This document shows positions 24,768 to 32,277 of a DNA stretch of 64,000 bases, piece after piece; the stretch's first letter is position 1; every line of letters begins with the position of its first letter. Source of the stretch: Streptomyces sp. MNU76 (lineage in GTDB: Bacteria > Actinomycetota > Actinomycetes > Streptomycetales > Streptomycetaceae); NCBI RefSeq assembly GCF_020982545.1, contig NZ_JAJKLK010000009.1:186001-250000 (forward strand). Reading direction: 5' to 3'. The position numbers and the translations under genes are program-made. The notes beneath the pieces are model-generated. The model worked only from the letters and a program-made list of their open reading frames with translations, was not told the DNA's origin and searched no databases.

Positions 24768-26200
24768 CGTGCGTTCCTCGAATCCTGATCGTGCGGGCGT
24801 ACCGTCACCGTCGCCGCGGTCACGTGGACCGGCGGAGCCGGGCGGTGCGAAACCAGCTGGTGCGGGGCCGGGCGGTGCGGAGCCGGGCGGTGCGGGGCGA
24901 CGACGGTCGAGCCCGTGGCAAGGGAGCCGTCGACGAACGAGCCGTCGACGAACGAACCGTCACGCCGGTCCGGGAACACCCACGCCCGGAAGAGCAGGAA
25001 CCGCAGCACCGTCGCCGCGAGGTTGGCCGCGACGAGGACCGCCAGTTCCGTGGAGTGCGCGGGGGCGGAGGTCGCCGCGTGCAGCGCGGCGAGCGAGCCG
25101 CTGGTGAGGGCCAGTCCGATGCCGAACACCACCAGCCCCTGCGCCTGGTGCTTGATGACACCGCCGCGGCCCCGGACGCCGAAGGTGAGCCGTCGGTTGG
25201 CAGCGGTGTTGGCGATCGCCGAGACCAGCAGGGCGAGCGCGTTGGCGATCTGCGCGCCGGAGAAGGCCCGGAAGCCGCTGTAGAGAAGCAGGTAGAACAG
25301 GGTGGAGAGGCCACCCACCACACAGAAACCGAGGAGTTGGCGGGCGAGGCCGCGCGGCACGTCCTGGATCTCGCGGTCCCGGGGATCGTCCCCGAACGGC
25401 CGTGCGAGCCGGTCGAGCGCGAGGGATCCCGTGGCCAGCGCCTTGCCCACCCGCCAGACACCCTTGAGGTCGTCGGTGGCCGTCTTCACGATGTGGACGG
25501 TCGAGTTCGGGTCGTCGACCCAGTCCACCGGGACCTCATGGATCCTGAGCCCGGCCCGCTCCGCGAGCACCAGCATCTCGGTGTCGAAGAACCACCCGGT
25601 GTCCTCGACCAGGGGCAGCAACGCCTGGGCGACGTCCCGGCGTATCGCCTTGAACCCGCACTGCGCGTCGGAGAACCGGGCCTGCAGCGAGCCGCGCAGG
25701 ATCAGGTTGTACGCGCGGCTGATGAACTCCCGCTTGGTGCCGCGCACCACCCGCGAGGAGCGGGCGAGCCGGGAGCCGATCGCGAGGTCCGAGTGGCCGG
25801 AGATCAACGGGGCGACGAGCGGGAGCAGGGCGTTGAGGTCCGTCGACAGGTCCACGTCCATATAGGCGAGGACCGGCGCGTCGGACCCGGACCACACCGT
25901 CCGAAGCGCCCGCCCGCGTCCCTTCTGCTCCAGGCGGAAGGACGTCACCTCGGGGAGCTCCGCCGCCAGCCGTGCCGCCACCCGCGGGGTGGTGTCCGTC
26001 GACGCGTTGTCCGCGATCGTGATGCGGAACGTGTAAGGGAACGTGCGCGCGAGGTGCTCGTGCAGTCTGAGGACACACGGCTGGAGGTCCTTCTCCTCGT
26101 TGTAGACGGGGATCACTACGTCCAGGACAGGCGTACCGGCGTTTCCGGCCGGGAGGTGCTCCCGCGCCGGCAGGGTGTCGGGAGAAGAGTCGGTTCGCAT
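24764..26200 (-). CDS. Bifunctional GT2 polyprenyl-phosphate glycosyltransferase / GtrA flippase
   Basis: 478 residues from ATG 26200; GTG 26209 in frame is an alternative. The GT2 domain (about 25-260) has VLDVVIPVYNEEKDLQPCVL, ITIADNASTDTTPR and the DXD-type AYMDVDLSTDLNALLPLV, as in GtrB/DPM synthases. The C-terminal half (about 295-430) is a four-helix GtrA domain (LLGFCVVGGLSTLFYLLLYS, NALALLVSAIANTAANRRLT) that flips the product. Fusion of the two activities is common in actinobacteria. At the extreme C-terminus are short repeats (FVDGSFVDGS; HRPAPHRPAPHQ) encoded by tandem repeats near 24840-24960. It starts 40 bases after the kinase gene, so all four genes form one operon. Confidence 0.92.
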   Translation of the reverse strand: MRTDSSPDTLPAREHLPAGNAGTPVLDVVIPVYNEEKDLQPCVLRLHEHLARTFPYTFRITIADNASTDTTPRVAARLAAELPEVTSFRLEQKGRGRALRTVWSGSDAPVLAYMDVDLSTDLNALLPLVAPLISGHSDLAIGSRLARSSRVVRGTKREFISRAYNLILRGSLQARFSDAQCGFKAIRRDVAQALLPLVEDTGWFFDTEMLVLAERAGLRIHEVPVDWVDDPNSTVHIVKTATDDLKGVWRVGKALATGSLALDRLARPFGDDPRDREIQDVPRGLARQLLGFCVVGGLSTLFYLLLYSGFRAFSGAQIANALALLVSAIANTAANRRLTFGVRGRGGVIKHQAQGLVVFGIGLALTSGSLAALHAATSAPAHSTELAVLVAANLAATVLRFLLFRAWVFPDRRDGSFVDGSFVDGSLATGSTVVAPHRPAPHRPAPHQLVSHRPAPPVHVTAATVTVRPHDQDSRNAR

Positions 26201-26240
26201 GCCAACCACATTCGCGAGCCGCTCTGTTATGCCCGTGTGC

Positions 26241-28010
26241 TCACACTGTGGTGCGCCTGTGAGTCCGATCGTCAGGTGTCGCGCCGGTCACCAGCCCGTT
26301 GTCGTCGAAGGCGCGGTCGACGGCACGGTCGAAGGCGTCGTCGAACACGCCGTCGTCCCGACCGTCGTGCTGACCGTGGTGCTCACTGTGGTGCTCACCG
26401 TCGTACTGGACGCCGTCGAGCTCCCAGTTCGCGGCGTCGTCGAGCAGCGGTACGTCCCGGCCGAGGGCCGGCAGATGCACGGTGAACACGGTCCTGCCGG
26501 GCCCGCTGTCGACGGTCACGGCGCCGCCGTGCGCGTCGGCGACGGCCTGCACGATGGCGAGCCCGAGTCCGGTCGAGCCGGAGGCCCTGGACCGCGACGA
26601 GTCCCCGCGCGCGAACCGCTCGAACACGTGCGGCAGCAACTCCTCCGGGATGCCCTGTCCGTCGTCCTCGACGTCGACGCACATCCACGGCCCGCGCCGC
26701 TGCACGCGTGCGGTGACGGTGGTGCCGGGTGGCGTGTGCGTCCGGGCGTTGGCGAGCAGGTTGACGAGCACCTGCTGGAGCCGGGCCGCGTCCGCCGACA
26801 CGAGGGCGGGCACGTCCGGCAGGTCGAGCCGCCAGCTGTGGCTCCGCCCGGCGACGCGCGCGTCGCTGACGGTGTCCACGACGAGGGGGATGAGGTCGGT
26901 CTGCTCGAACTGCAACGGGCGTCCCGCGTCGAGCCGCGCGAGCAGCAGCAGGTCCTCGACGAGCATGGTCATCCGCCCGGACTCGGACTCGATCCGCCCG
27001 AGCGCGTGCCGGGTGTCGGGCCCGATCTCCTCCCGGCCGCGCCGGGTCAGCTCGGCGTACCCGCGGATCGACGCGAGCGGCGTCCGCAGCTCGTGACTGG
27101 CGTCGGCCACGAACTGCCGTACGCGCGTCTCGCTCTCCTGGCGTGAGTGCAGGGCGCCGTGGATGTGGTCGAGCATGCGGTTGAGCGCGGCGCCGACCTG
27201 GCCGACCTCGGTGTGCGGATCGGTCTCGGACGCCGGCACCCGCTCGTTGAGGGTCACCTCACCGGTGTGCAACGGCAGCTCGGAGACCCGGGTCGCGGTG
27301 GCCGCCACCTTCCGCAAGGGCCGCAGCGCGACCCCGACGAGCACGGACCCGGCGATACCGGCGGCGACGAGCCCGGCGCCGGTGATGCTGAGTTCAACGG
27401 CGATGAGGGTGCTGAGGGTATTGGTGACGGACTTGGTGGGCAGGCCCACGTAGAACGCGTCACCGTCTTGGTTGGGCTCGTACTTGACCAGGTAATCGCC
27501 CTGGTCGGGCAGGCTGACCTTGTGCGTGTCGCCGTCCTTGGCGACCGTGGCGAGCGCGGCGAGGTCCGCGTCGCTCAGCGTGATGGCCCTCATGTCCGGC
27601 AGGCCGGTGGTGCTGGAGTTCGCCAGCTCGCCGACGACGCCCTTGACGATGGTCCCGTTCTGCACGACGGCGCCGATGGTGTACTCCGGCGAACCGCCCC
27701 TCGTGACGAACTGGAGCTTCTCGTCCGTCGTCAAGGTGCTGGTGTCGAAGTCGCCCGGCGTGACGATCCTCACGCCCCCGGGCCCCTTGGGCCCGTCGGT
27801 GCGCTTGGCGATGTCCTTCACCTCGGACGCCAGCTGCTGGTACAGATGCTCACTCAGCGCGAACGTCGTCACGGTTCCGATGACGGAGGCCACCACCGCG
27901 ATCAACGCCACCGCGGAGACGACGAGCCGCGTACGCAGCGTGCGCGGCCGTCCTCGCCTCAGCCACGGCCGCGGCTGTCTCTGCGTACGCGTCCGTCGTC
28001 GCCCGCTCAT
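26241..28010 (-). CDS. Two-component sensor histidine kinase
   Basis: 589 residues. Membrane helices at about 29-52 and 201-229 flank a 150-residue external sensor domain. HAMP spans about 230-283, then the H-box QFVADASHELRTPLASIRGY with phospho-acceptor His306, the N-box QQVLVNLLANARTHTP, and the ATP-lid motifs DVEDDGQGIPEELLPHVFER and GSTGLGLAIVQAVADAHGG. After the catalytic core comes an unusual His/Asp/Glu-rich tail (DGEHHSEHHGQHDGRDDGVF) that looks like a metal-binding extension. It overlaps the regulator gene by four bases (ATGA). Genes downstream suggest that the system senses envelope state and adjusts surface glycosylation. Confidence 0.94.
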   Translation of the reverse strand: MSGRRRTRTQRQPRPWLRRGRPRTLRTRLVVSAVALIAVVASVIGTVTTFALSEHLYQQLASEVKDIAKRTDGPKGPGGVRIVTPGDFDTSTLTTDEKLQFVTRGGSPEYTIGAVVQNGTIVKGVVGELANSSTTGLPDMRAITLSDADLAALATVAKDGDTHKVSLPDQGDYLVKYEPNQDGDAFYVGLPTKSVTNTLSTLIAVELSITGAGLVAAGIAGSVLVGVALRPLRKVAATATRVSELPLHTGEVTLNERVPASETDPHTEVGQVGAALNRMLDHIHGALHSRQESETRVRQFVADASHELRTPLASIRGYAELTRRGREEIGPDTRHALGRIESESGRMTMLVEDLLLLARLDAGRPLQFEQTDLIPLVVDTVSDARVAGRSHSWRLDLPDVPALVSADAARLQQVLVNLLANARTHTPPGTTVTARVQRRGPWMCVDVEDDGQGIPEELLPHVFERFARGDSSRSRASGSTGLGLAIVQAVADAHGGAVTVDSGPGRTVFTVHLPALGRDVPLLDDAANWELDGVQYDGEHHSEHHGQHDGRDDGVFDDAFDRAVDRAFDDNGLVTGATPDDRTHRRTTV

Positions 28011-28747
28011 GACGAGGCGGGCTTGATCAGATAGCCGGCTCCACGCCGGGTGTGGATCATCGGCTCACGCCCGGCGTCGATCTTGCGCCGCAGATACGAG
28101 ATGTAGAGCTCGACCACATTGGCCTGGCCACCGAAGTCGTACGACCACACGCGGTCGAGGATCTGCGCCTTGCTGAGCACGCGCCGCGGATTCCGCATGA
28201 GGAACCGCAGCAGTTCGAACTCGGTGGCGGTGAGGTGGATGTTCGCCCCGCCGCGCGACACCTCGTGGCTGTCCTCGTCGAGCATGAGGTCACCGACGAC
28301 GAGCACGGAGTCGGAACGACGGTCGGCGGCACCGGACCGGCGGATCAGCCCGCGCAGTCTCGCCACGACCTCTTCGAGGCTGAACGGCTTGGTGACGTAG
28401 TCGTCGCCACCGGCGGTGAGCCCGGCGATCCGGTCCTCGACCGCGTCCTTCGCCGTCAGGAAGAGCACCGGCACGTCCGGCAGCTCACGCCGCAGCCGAC
28501 CGAGGACGGTCAGCCCGTCCATGTCGGGCAGCATCATGTCGAGGACGACGGCGTCGGGCCGGAAGTCCCGGGCGGTCTGGAGGGCACCCGTGCCGTCCCC
28601 CGCACTCCGGATCTGCCATCCCTCATAGCGCAGGGCCATGGACAGAAGTTCGGTGATCGACAGCTCGTCGTCCACCACAAGCACTCGGACGGGGCTCCCG
28701 TCCGGCCTCAGCAGTTCGGTGCGCCCCTGGGGCGAGGTCGTGGTCAT
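28007..28747 (-). CDS. OmpR/PhoB family response regulator
   Basis: 246 residues from ATG 28747 (MTTTSPQGRTELLRPDGSPV). The receiver has the acidic pair Asp26-Asp27, phospho-acceptor Asp70 in VVLDMMLPDMDGL, and Lys120 in GGDDYVTKPFS. The C-terminal winged helix is complete: HLTATEFELLRFLMRNPRRV, ILDRVWSYDFGGQANVVELY, KIDAGREPMIHTRRGAGYLI. It is the first gene of the operon; the region upstream (28748-28870) contains paired GTTCTCAGG/CTCAGGAAC-like sequences that could be its own binding site, but I did not find a clean direct repeat. Confidence 0.95.
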   Translation of the reverse strand: MTTTSPQGRTELLRPDGSPVRVLVVDDELSITELLSMALRYEGWQIRSAGDGTGALQTARDFRPDAVVLDMMLPDMDGLTVLGRLRRELPDVPVLFLTAKDAVEDRIAGLTAGGDDYVTKPFSLEEVVARLRGLIRRSGAADRRSDSVLVVGDLMLDEDSHEVSRGGANIHLTATEFELLRFLMRNPRRVLSKAQILDRVWSYDFGGQANVVELYISYLRRKIDAGREPMIHTRRGAGYLIKPASS

Positions 28748-29042
28748 GCTGAACACCTTGTCGAGGCCCCCTGAGAACACCCTTTCCGGAACCTGTGATT
28801 TTTCTGAGAAACGCACAGGCGCCTCTCAGGAACCCCCTGGGAAGATCCCCGACTTCTGGGACACTGACCCCTCCGACCAGCAGTTTTCTGATCGTCCGCA
28901 CGGCGTTCCCCAGGCTGCCTCACTGGGGCCCCACAGCCCCGCGACCTCAGGGACGCCCCCGGCACGGCCCCTCACTCACCCCACTTTTACGAAAGCGCCG
29001 TCATGATGCCCCCGCCCCACGAGAGCGACGCTCCCGCACCCG
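28748..29042. other. Intergenic region, no gene seen
   Basis: Upstream region of the response-regulator operon. It contains TCTGAGAAAC, CTCTCAGGAAC and GTTCTCAGGG short related words that may be regulator sites. No open frame here has coding character. Confidence 0.4.
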
Positions 29043-29115
29043 TCGTCTCAGAACAGCCAGTCGTCTCACGACAACCAGTCGTCTCAGAACAACGCCGTCG
29101 TCGTCTTAGAACAAC
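29043..29115. repeat. 18-bp tandem repeat (AGTCGTCTCAGAACAACC)
   Basis: Four degenerate copies of AGTCGTCTCAGAACAACC run into the 3' end of the DUF2797 gene; the last copy supplies its stop codon (TTAGAACAAC read from the other strand). The gene end may therefore have been remodelled by repeat expansion. Confidence 0.7.
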
Positions 29116-29993
29116 CCGTCCTGCACGCTCCCGTCCCCTCGGCTCCGCAACTCCCGTACGGGCAGGGTGAGGACGTCCCGGGAGCCCTCGCCCACGGGTG
29201 CGGTCAGTTCCCAGCCGGTCATGAGCCGTGTGTCGAGCACGACGACTCCGCGCCCGGTCGCCAGATGAAGATCGGGTCCGGCGACGGCGAGGATCTCACC
29301 GCCCACGGCCCCGCCCGGGGCCAGCTCGGTCACCACACCGTCGGCGGCCGGCAACCCGTCGAGCCCGAACGCCCCGAAGTGGTCGACGGCTTGGAAGGGA
29401 AGGCGCTCCAACGACTCGGGCCACGCCGCGAGCCCCTGGGCGCGCCCGTGCAGCTCGGCCAACTCCCCGACACGCTCCTCGACCGTCGGCAGCCCGGCCC
29501 GCACGACCCGCTTCTCGGCGTACGGAATCCGATCAGGCACGCCGAGAGCGGCCCGCAGCATCTCCTCCGACCGCCGGGCGGCCATCAACGGCCCGCGCCC
29601 GAGCCACCCGAAGCAGACCGCGCCCTGCTCCAACAACCGCGCCGGCCCCCGCTCGACGGCGGTGATCCCGACCTTCACCATGCCGGGCCCGAACCACGCG
29701 AGGTACACGTGATACGGCCGCGGGTCGTCGGCGATCGTGTCGGCGGCCACGGAGTGCGCCCGGTCGAGCCGCGCACACTCCTCGCACCGGGCGCCCGTAC
29801 TACGCCCGGGCACCTCGGCCCGCACCGGACACGGGTTCCCGCGAGCGCCGACGCACGTACGCCCGTCGCTCACGACCTCGAAGGCCACCGCTTTCCCCCG
29901 TGGCAGCGGACTGCCCCGTCCACCCGCCCACCGCAAGGACGGCGCCCCGTCCTCGCCCCAGCGCAGCCCCGTACATCTCCACACGCGTGCCAT
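29106..29993 (-). CDS. DUF2797 domain protein
   Basis: 295 residues from ATG 29993. Conserved family elements are CVGARGNPCPVRAEVPGRST, CEECARLDRAHSVAADT, YHVYLAWFGPGMVKVGIT and EQGAVCFGWLGRGPLMAARR. Cysteines in CxGxxxxxC and CxxC suggest a metal site. The segment YLAWFGPGMVKVGITAVERG with the later RRSEEMLR resembles a GIY-YIG nuclease layout, but the family has no proven activity. The gene is monocistronic; the last residues are encoded by a tandem repeat. Confidence 0.85.
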   Translation of the reverse strand: MARVWRCTGLRWGEDGAPSLRWAGGRGSPLPRGKAVAFEVVSDGRTCVGARGNPCPVRAEVPGRSTGARCEECARLDRAHSVAADTIADDPRPYHVYLAWFGPGMVKVGITAVERGPARLLEQGAVCFGWLGRGPLMAARRSEEMLRAALGVPDRIPYAEKRVVRAGLPTVEERVGELAELHGRAQGLAAWPESLERLPFQAVDHFGAFGLDGLPAADGVVTELAPGGAVGGEILAVAGPDLHLATGRGVVVLDTRLMTGWELTAPVGEGSRDVLTLPVRELRSRGDGSVQDGLF

Positions 29994-30177
29994 CCCTCAC
30001 GACAGTAGAGGGCACGACTGACAACGCGTCCGCCCGGTGAGCGGGACGCGGACGTCGGGTACGGCGACCTCGGAGCGGCACGACGGACTCGGCCGGGCTC
30101 TTGCGGTCATGGCGGACTCGGGGCATGGCGGAACCGAGGGGCGCGCCCCTCCCGATCGAAACCCGACCGCGATGCGG

Positions 30178-30210
30178 ACGTCCGGCCGTCCGGCCGTCCG
30201 GCCGTGCGTC
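30178..30210. repeat. CCGTCCGG tandem repeat
   Basis: Four to five units of CCGTCCGG/CCGTCCGG-like 8-mers immediately downstream of the small CarD/KOW-like gene. Confidence 0.7.
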
Positions 30211-30213
30211 GTC

Positions 30214-30435
30214 CTACAGCTTGCTCATCTTGCTGTACGGGCTGAGGATCCGCTGCCGCGCCGAACCGAAATCGACGAGCGCCGCGATCCCGTCCTCGAT
30301 ACCGATCACCCGGCCGAGACCGTACATGTCATGCGTGACCTGGTCGCCCACCGCGAAGTGCTTGGGAGGCGGGGCGACCGGGGCCTTGAAGGGACTGGTG
30401 GGCAGATAACGCTTCGGTGCACCTGGCTTTGTCAT
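30214..30435 (-). CDS. Small CarD/KOW-like conserved protein
   Basis: 73 residues from ATG 30435 (MTKPGAPKRYLPTSPFKAPV). After a Pro-rich arm the folded part is FAVGDQVTHDMYGLGRVIGI then EDGIAALVDFGSARQRILSP, a small beta-barrel like the RNA-polymerase-interacting region of CarD/TRCF or a Tudor/KOW fold. It is well conserved in streptomycetes. Interaction with nucleic acid or polymerase is a guess from fold. Between it and the DUF2797 gene is a CCGTCCGG tandem repeat (30178-30210). Confidence 0.8.
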   Translation of the reverse strand: MTKPGAPKRYLPTSPFKAPVAPPPKHFAVGDQVTHDMYGLGRVIGIEDGIAALVDFGSARQRILSPYSKMSKL

Positions 30436-30700
30436 TGCGACCAGTATGCGCCAACCACCGGGACCCCCGACCGGCCAAGAGCCACTTGATCTTCATCCGC
30501 AGAGCGCCGCACAGCGCTCCAACAGCTCTGCCAGCGTCAACACTGCAGCCCCACTCAGCCGAAAGCGGGAGTCTCCGGTCGCTCGCGGCAGGTGAACCAC
30601 GCTGGTTCCGGGCCCGGGTCAGCGGTGATCGAGCCTCGCCACCGACCAGACCCGGGGTGGTGTGTACGCCTCTCTCCCCACTCCGCAGACACGGCAAAAG

Positions 30701-30736
30701 CCAGAGGCCCCGTGGATCACTCCACAGGGCCTCTGG
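30701..30736 (-). terminator. Terminator after tRNA-Arg
   Basis: A 16-bp stem with one mismatch (CCAGAGGCCC... / ...GGGCCTCTGG) and a TCAC loop, eight bases beyond the tRNA 3' end on the minus strand. The rest of 30436-30700 shows no gene. Confidence 0.8.
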
Positions 30737-30743
30737 TCTGCTG

Positions 30744-30816
30744 TGCACTCGGCAGGATTCGAACCTGCAACCTTCTGATCCGTAGTCAGATGCTCTATCC
30801 GTTAAGCTACGAGTGC
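30744..30816 (-). tRNA. tRNA-Arg(ACG)
   Basis: Acceptor GCACTCG / CGAGTGC with discriminator A; anticodon arm CTGA-CTACGGA-TCAG gives anticodon ACG. A34 is the substrate of the TadA encoded at 10317-10880. Confidence 0.96.
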
Positions 30817-30974
30817 TTGTTCTGTTTTTCGCCGGTCCCGGTCCTTTCGGCCCGTTCGCGGCGACAGGAAGAACATTACATGACTGCCGTCGGCATGTGA
30901 AATCCGTTTGCCACACCCCTTGTGACCTGGGAAAACGCCTTGTGAGGGTGGTCTTGGGACGAGTGCGGGAACGA

Positions 30975-31005
30975 CGAAGCCCCGGTCGCGTGGACCGGGG
31001 CTTCG
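30975..31005 (-). terminator. Terminator after tRNA-Ser(GCT)
   Basis: A 13-bp perfect stem CGAAGCCCCGGTC / GACCGGGGCTTCG with a five-base loop, 11 bases beyond the tRNA 3' end on the minus strand. Confidence 0.85.
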
Positions 31006-31016
31006 GTGATCAAGCG

Positions 31017-31107
31017 CGGAGGCGGAGGGATTTGAACCCTCGATGGGATTGAAGTCCCAAACCGCATTAGCAGTGCGGCGCCATAGACCGGACTAGGCGA
31101 CGCCTCC
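31017..31107 (-). tRNA. tRNA-Ser(GCT)
   Basis: Acceptor GGAGGCG / CGCCTCC, discriminator G. The anticodon arm CCGCA-CTGCTAA-TGCGG gives anticodon GCT. The long variable arm (TTTGGGACTTCAATCCCATC) fits tRNA-Ser. Confidence 0.95.
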
Positions 31108-31543
31108 AGCACAACCGCCCGCGCGAGCGCGAGTGGTGCGTGCAGATGATGACACAGCCTGGTGGGCTGTCACCAATCGCCTCCCACGGTACTAGGCGGA
31201 GAGGCCGCAGAGCAAAGCCGTATGGCACGTCGGGAGCGGTGCGGCGCACCGGCCGCGCGGGGCGGACACGGCGCACGACGGCGCCGCAACCGTAGGGCGG
31301 GCATGGCGTTAGTCAGGTCATGTTGCAGAGCCTTCCCGGCGCGCGCCGGAAGCCCCCACAGGTTCATCCACCCCCTCGCCGCCACGTCTCCCTCCGCGCT
31401 CCCCACCGCCACACCCCCACCCCAAACCCCACCCGCCCCGCCCCCACCCTGGGCCGGGTCCTCCTCGGGTCGTCGCCTCGGTCGCCGCGGGTGCCGCCGG
31501 CACCCTCGCGCCGGCGGCGCCGGGCGCGTACGCCGCCGAGGCC

Positions 31544-31915
31544 GTGTCGCGTCCCGCGCCGCCCATGCCCAGCCCGGCCGCCAGGCCCGGGGACCGGCTG
31601 ACCGTCACCGTGCGCCAGGCCGGCGGCGGCGCGGACGGGACCTTCGAGCTGCGGTGCCATCCGGAAGGGGGCACGCACCCGGACGTACGGGAGGCATGCG
31701 GGCGGCTCGATCGCCGGACGACCTGGGGGACGGATCCCTTCGCACCGGTCCGGTCCGGCACCGTGTGCACGATGCAGTACGGCGGACCGGCCACCGCGCA
31801 CGTGACCGGGACCTGGGCCGGACGCCGCGTCGACGCCCGTTTCGACCGCGGCGACGGCTGCGAGATCGCCCGATGGGACGACATGGTTCCCGTCCTGCCC
31901 GACCTCCGCGCGTAA
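31544..31915 (+). CDS. Subtilisin-inhibitor-like (SSI) protein, N-terminus disrupted
   Basis: The mature domain is clear: RLTVTVRQAGGGADGTFELR, CHPEGGTHPDVREACGRLD, then SGTVCTMQYGGPATAHVTGT and FDRGDGCEIARWDDMVPVLP. Four cysteines are positioned as in Streptomyces SSI, and CTMQYGG holds the reactive-site loop region. SSI proteins are secreted serine-protease inhibitors. Here the only start in frame is GTG 31544. Upstream in the same frame is ASVAAGAAGTLAPAAPGAYA, which looks like the signal-peptide core and cleavage site, but it has no start codon before a stop near 31313. A frameshift between about 31320 and 31480 has probably separated the signal start from the mature part. Confidence 0.75.
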   Translation: MSRPAPPMPSPAARPGDRLTVTVRQAGGGADGTFELRCHPEGGTHPDVREACGRLDRRTTWGTDPFAPVRSGTVCTMQYGGPATAHVTGTWAGRRVDARFDRGDGCEIARWDDMVPVLPDLRA

Positions 31916-31988
31916 GAGGAGGGAGGGAGGGAGGAGGGAGGGAGGGAGAGGGACGTAAGAGGGAGGAGAGGAGAGGAGAGAGGAGGGG
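31914..31988. repeat. Polypurine (GA) tract
   Basis: About 75 bases of almost pure G/A, made of GGGAGGGAGG and GAGGAGAGGAGA blocks, right after the SSI stop. On the plus strand it could form a G-quadruplex or triplex and may end transcription. Confidence 0.8.
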
Positions 31989-32277
31989 CGCGAAATCGGC
32001 CATGCCTCGGGCGGCACATACACCCGTCCCGGTGCCCGCGCCCAGACCGTACATATGTGCCTCCGCCAAGGTCCTCCGGCAAAACACACGGTCACGGCAT
32101 CCCCGTCCGTGCGGTCACGGCATCTCCGTATGTTCGGTGTGCGACCTCCCTCTCATCCGGCGTCGCGAGCGCAACCTCTGCCCGTAGACTCCCTCGCGTG
32201 ACACGTTGCGGGCCCGTTGGCAAGATGGCCATGGGCCCAGCGGTCGGCAAGGTGCGGTAACAGGGAGGAAGCGTCTC

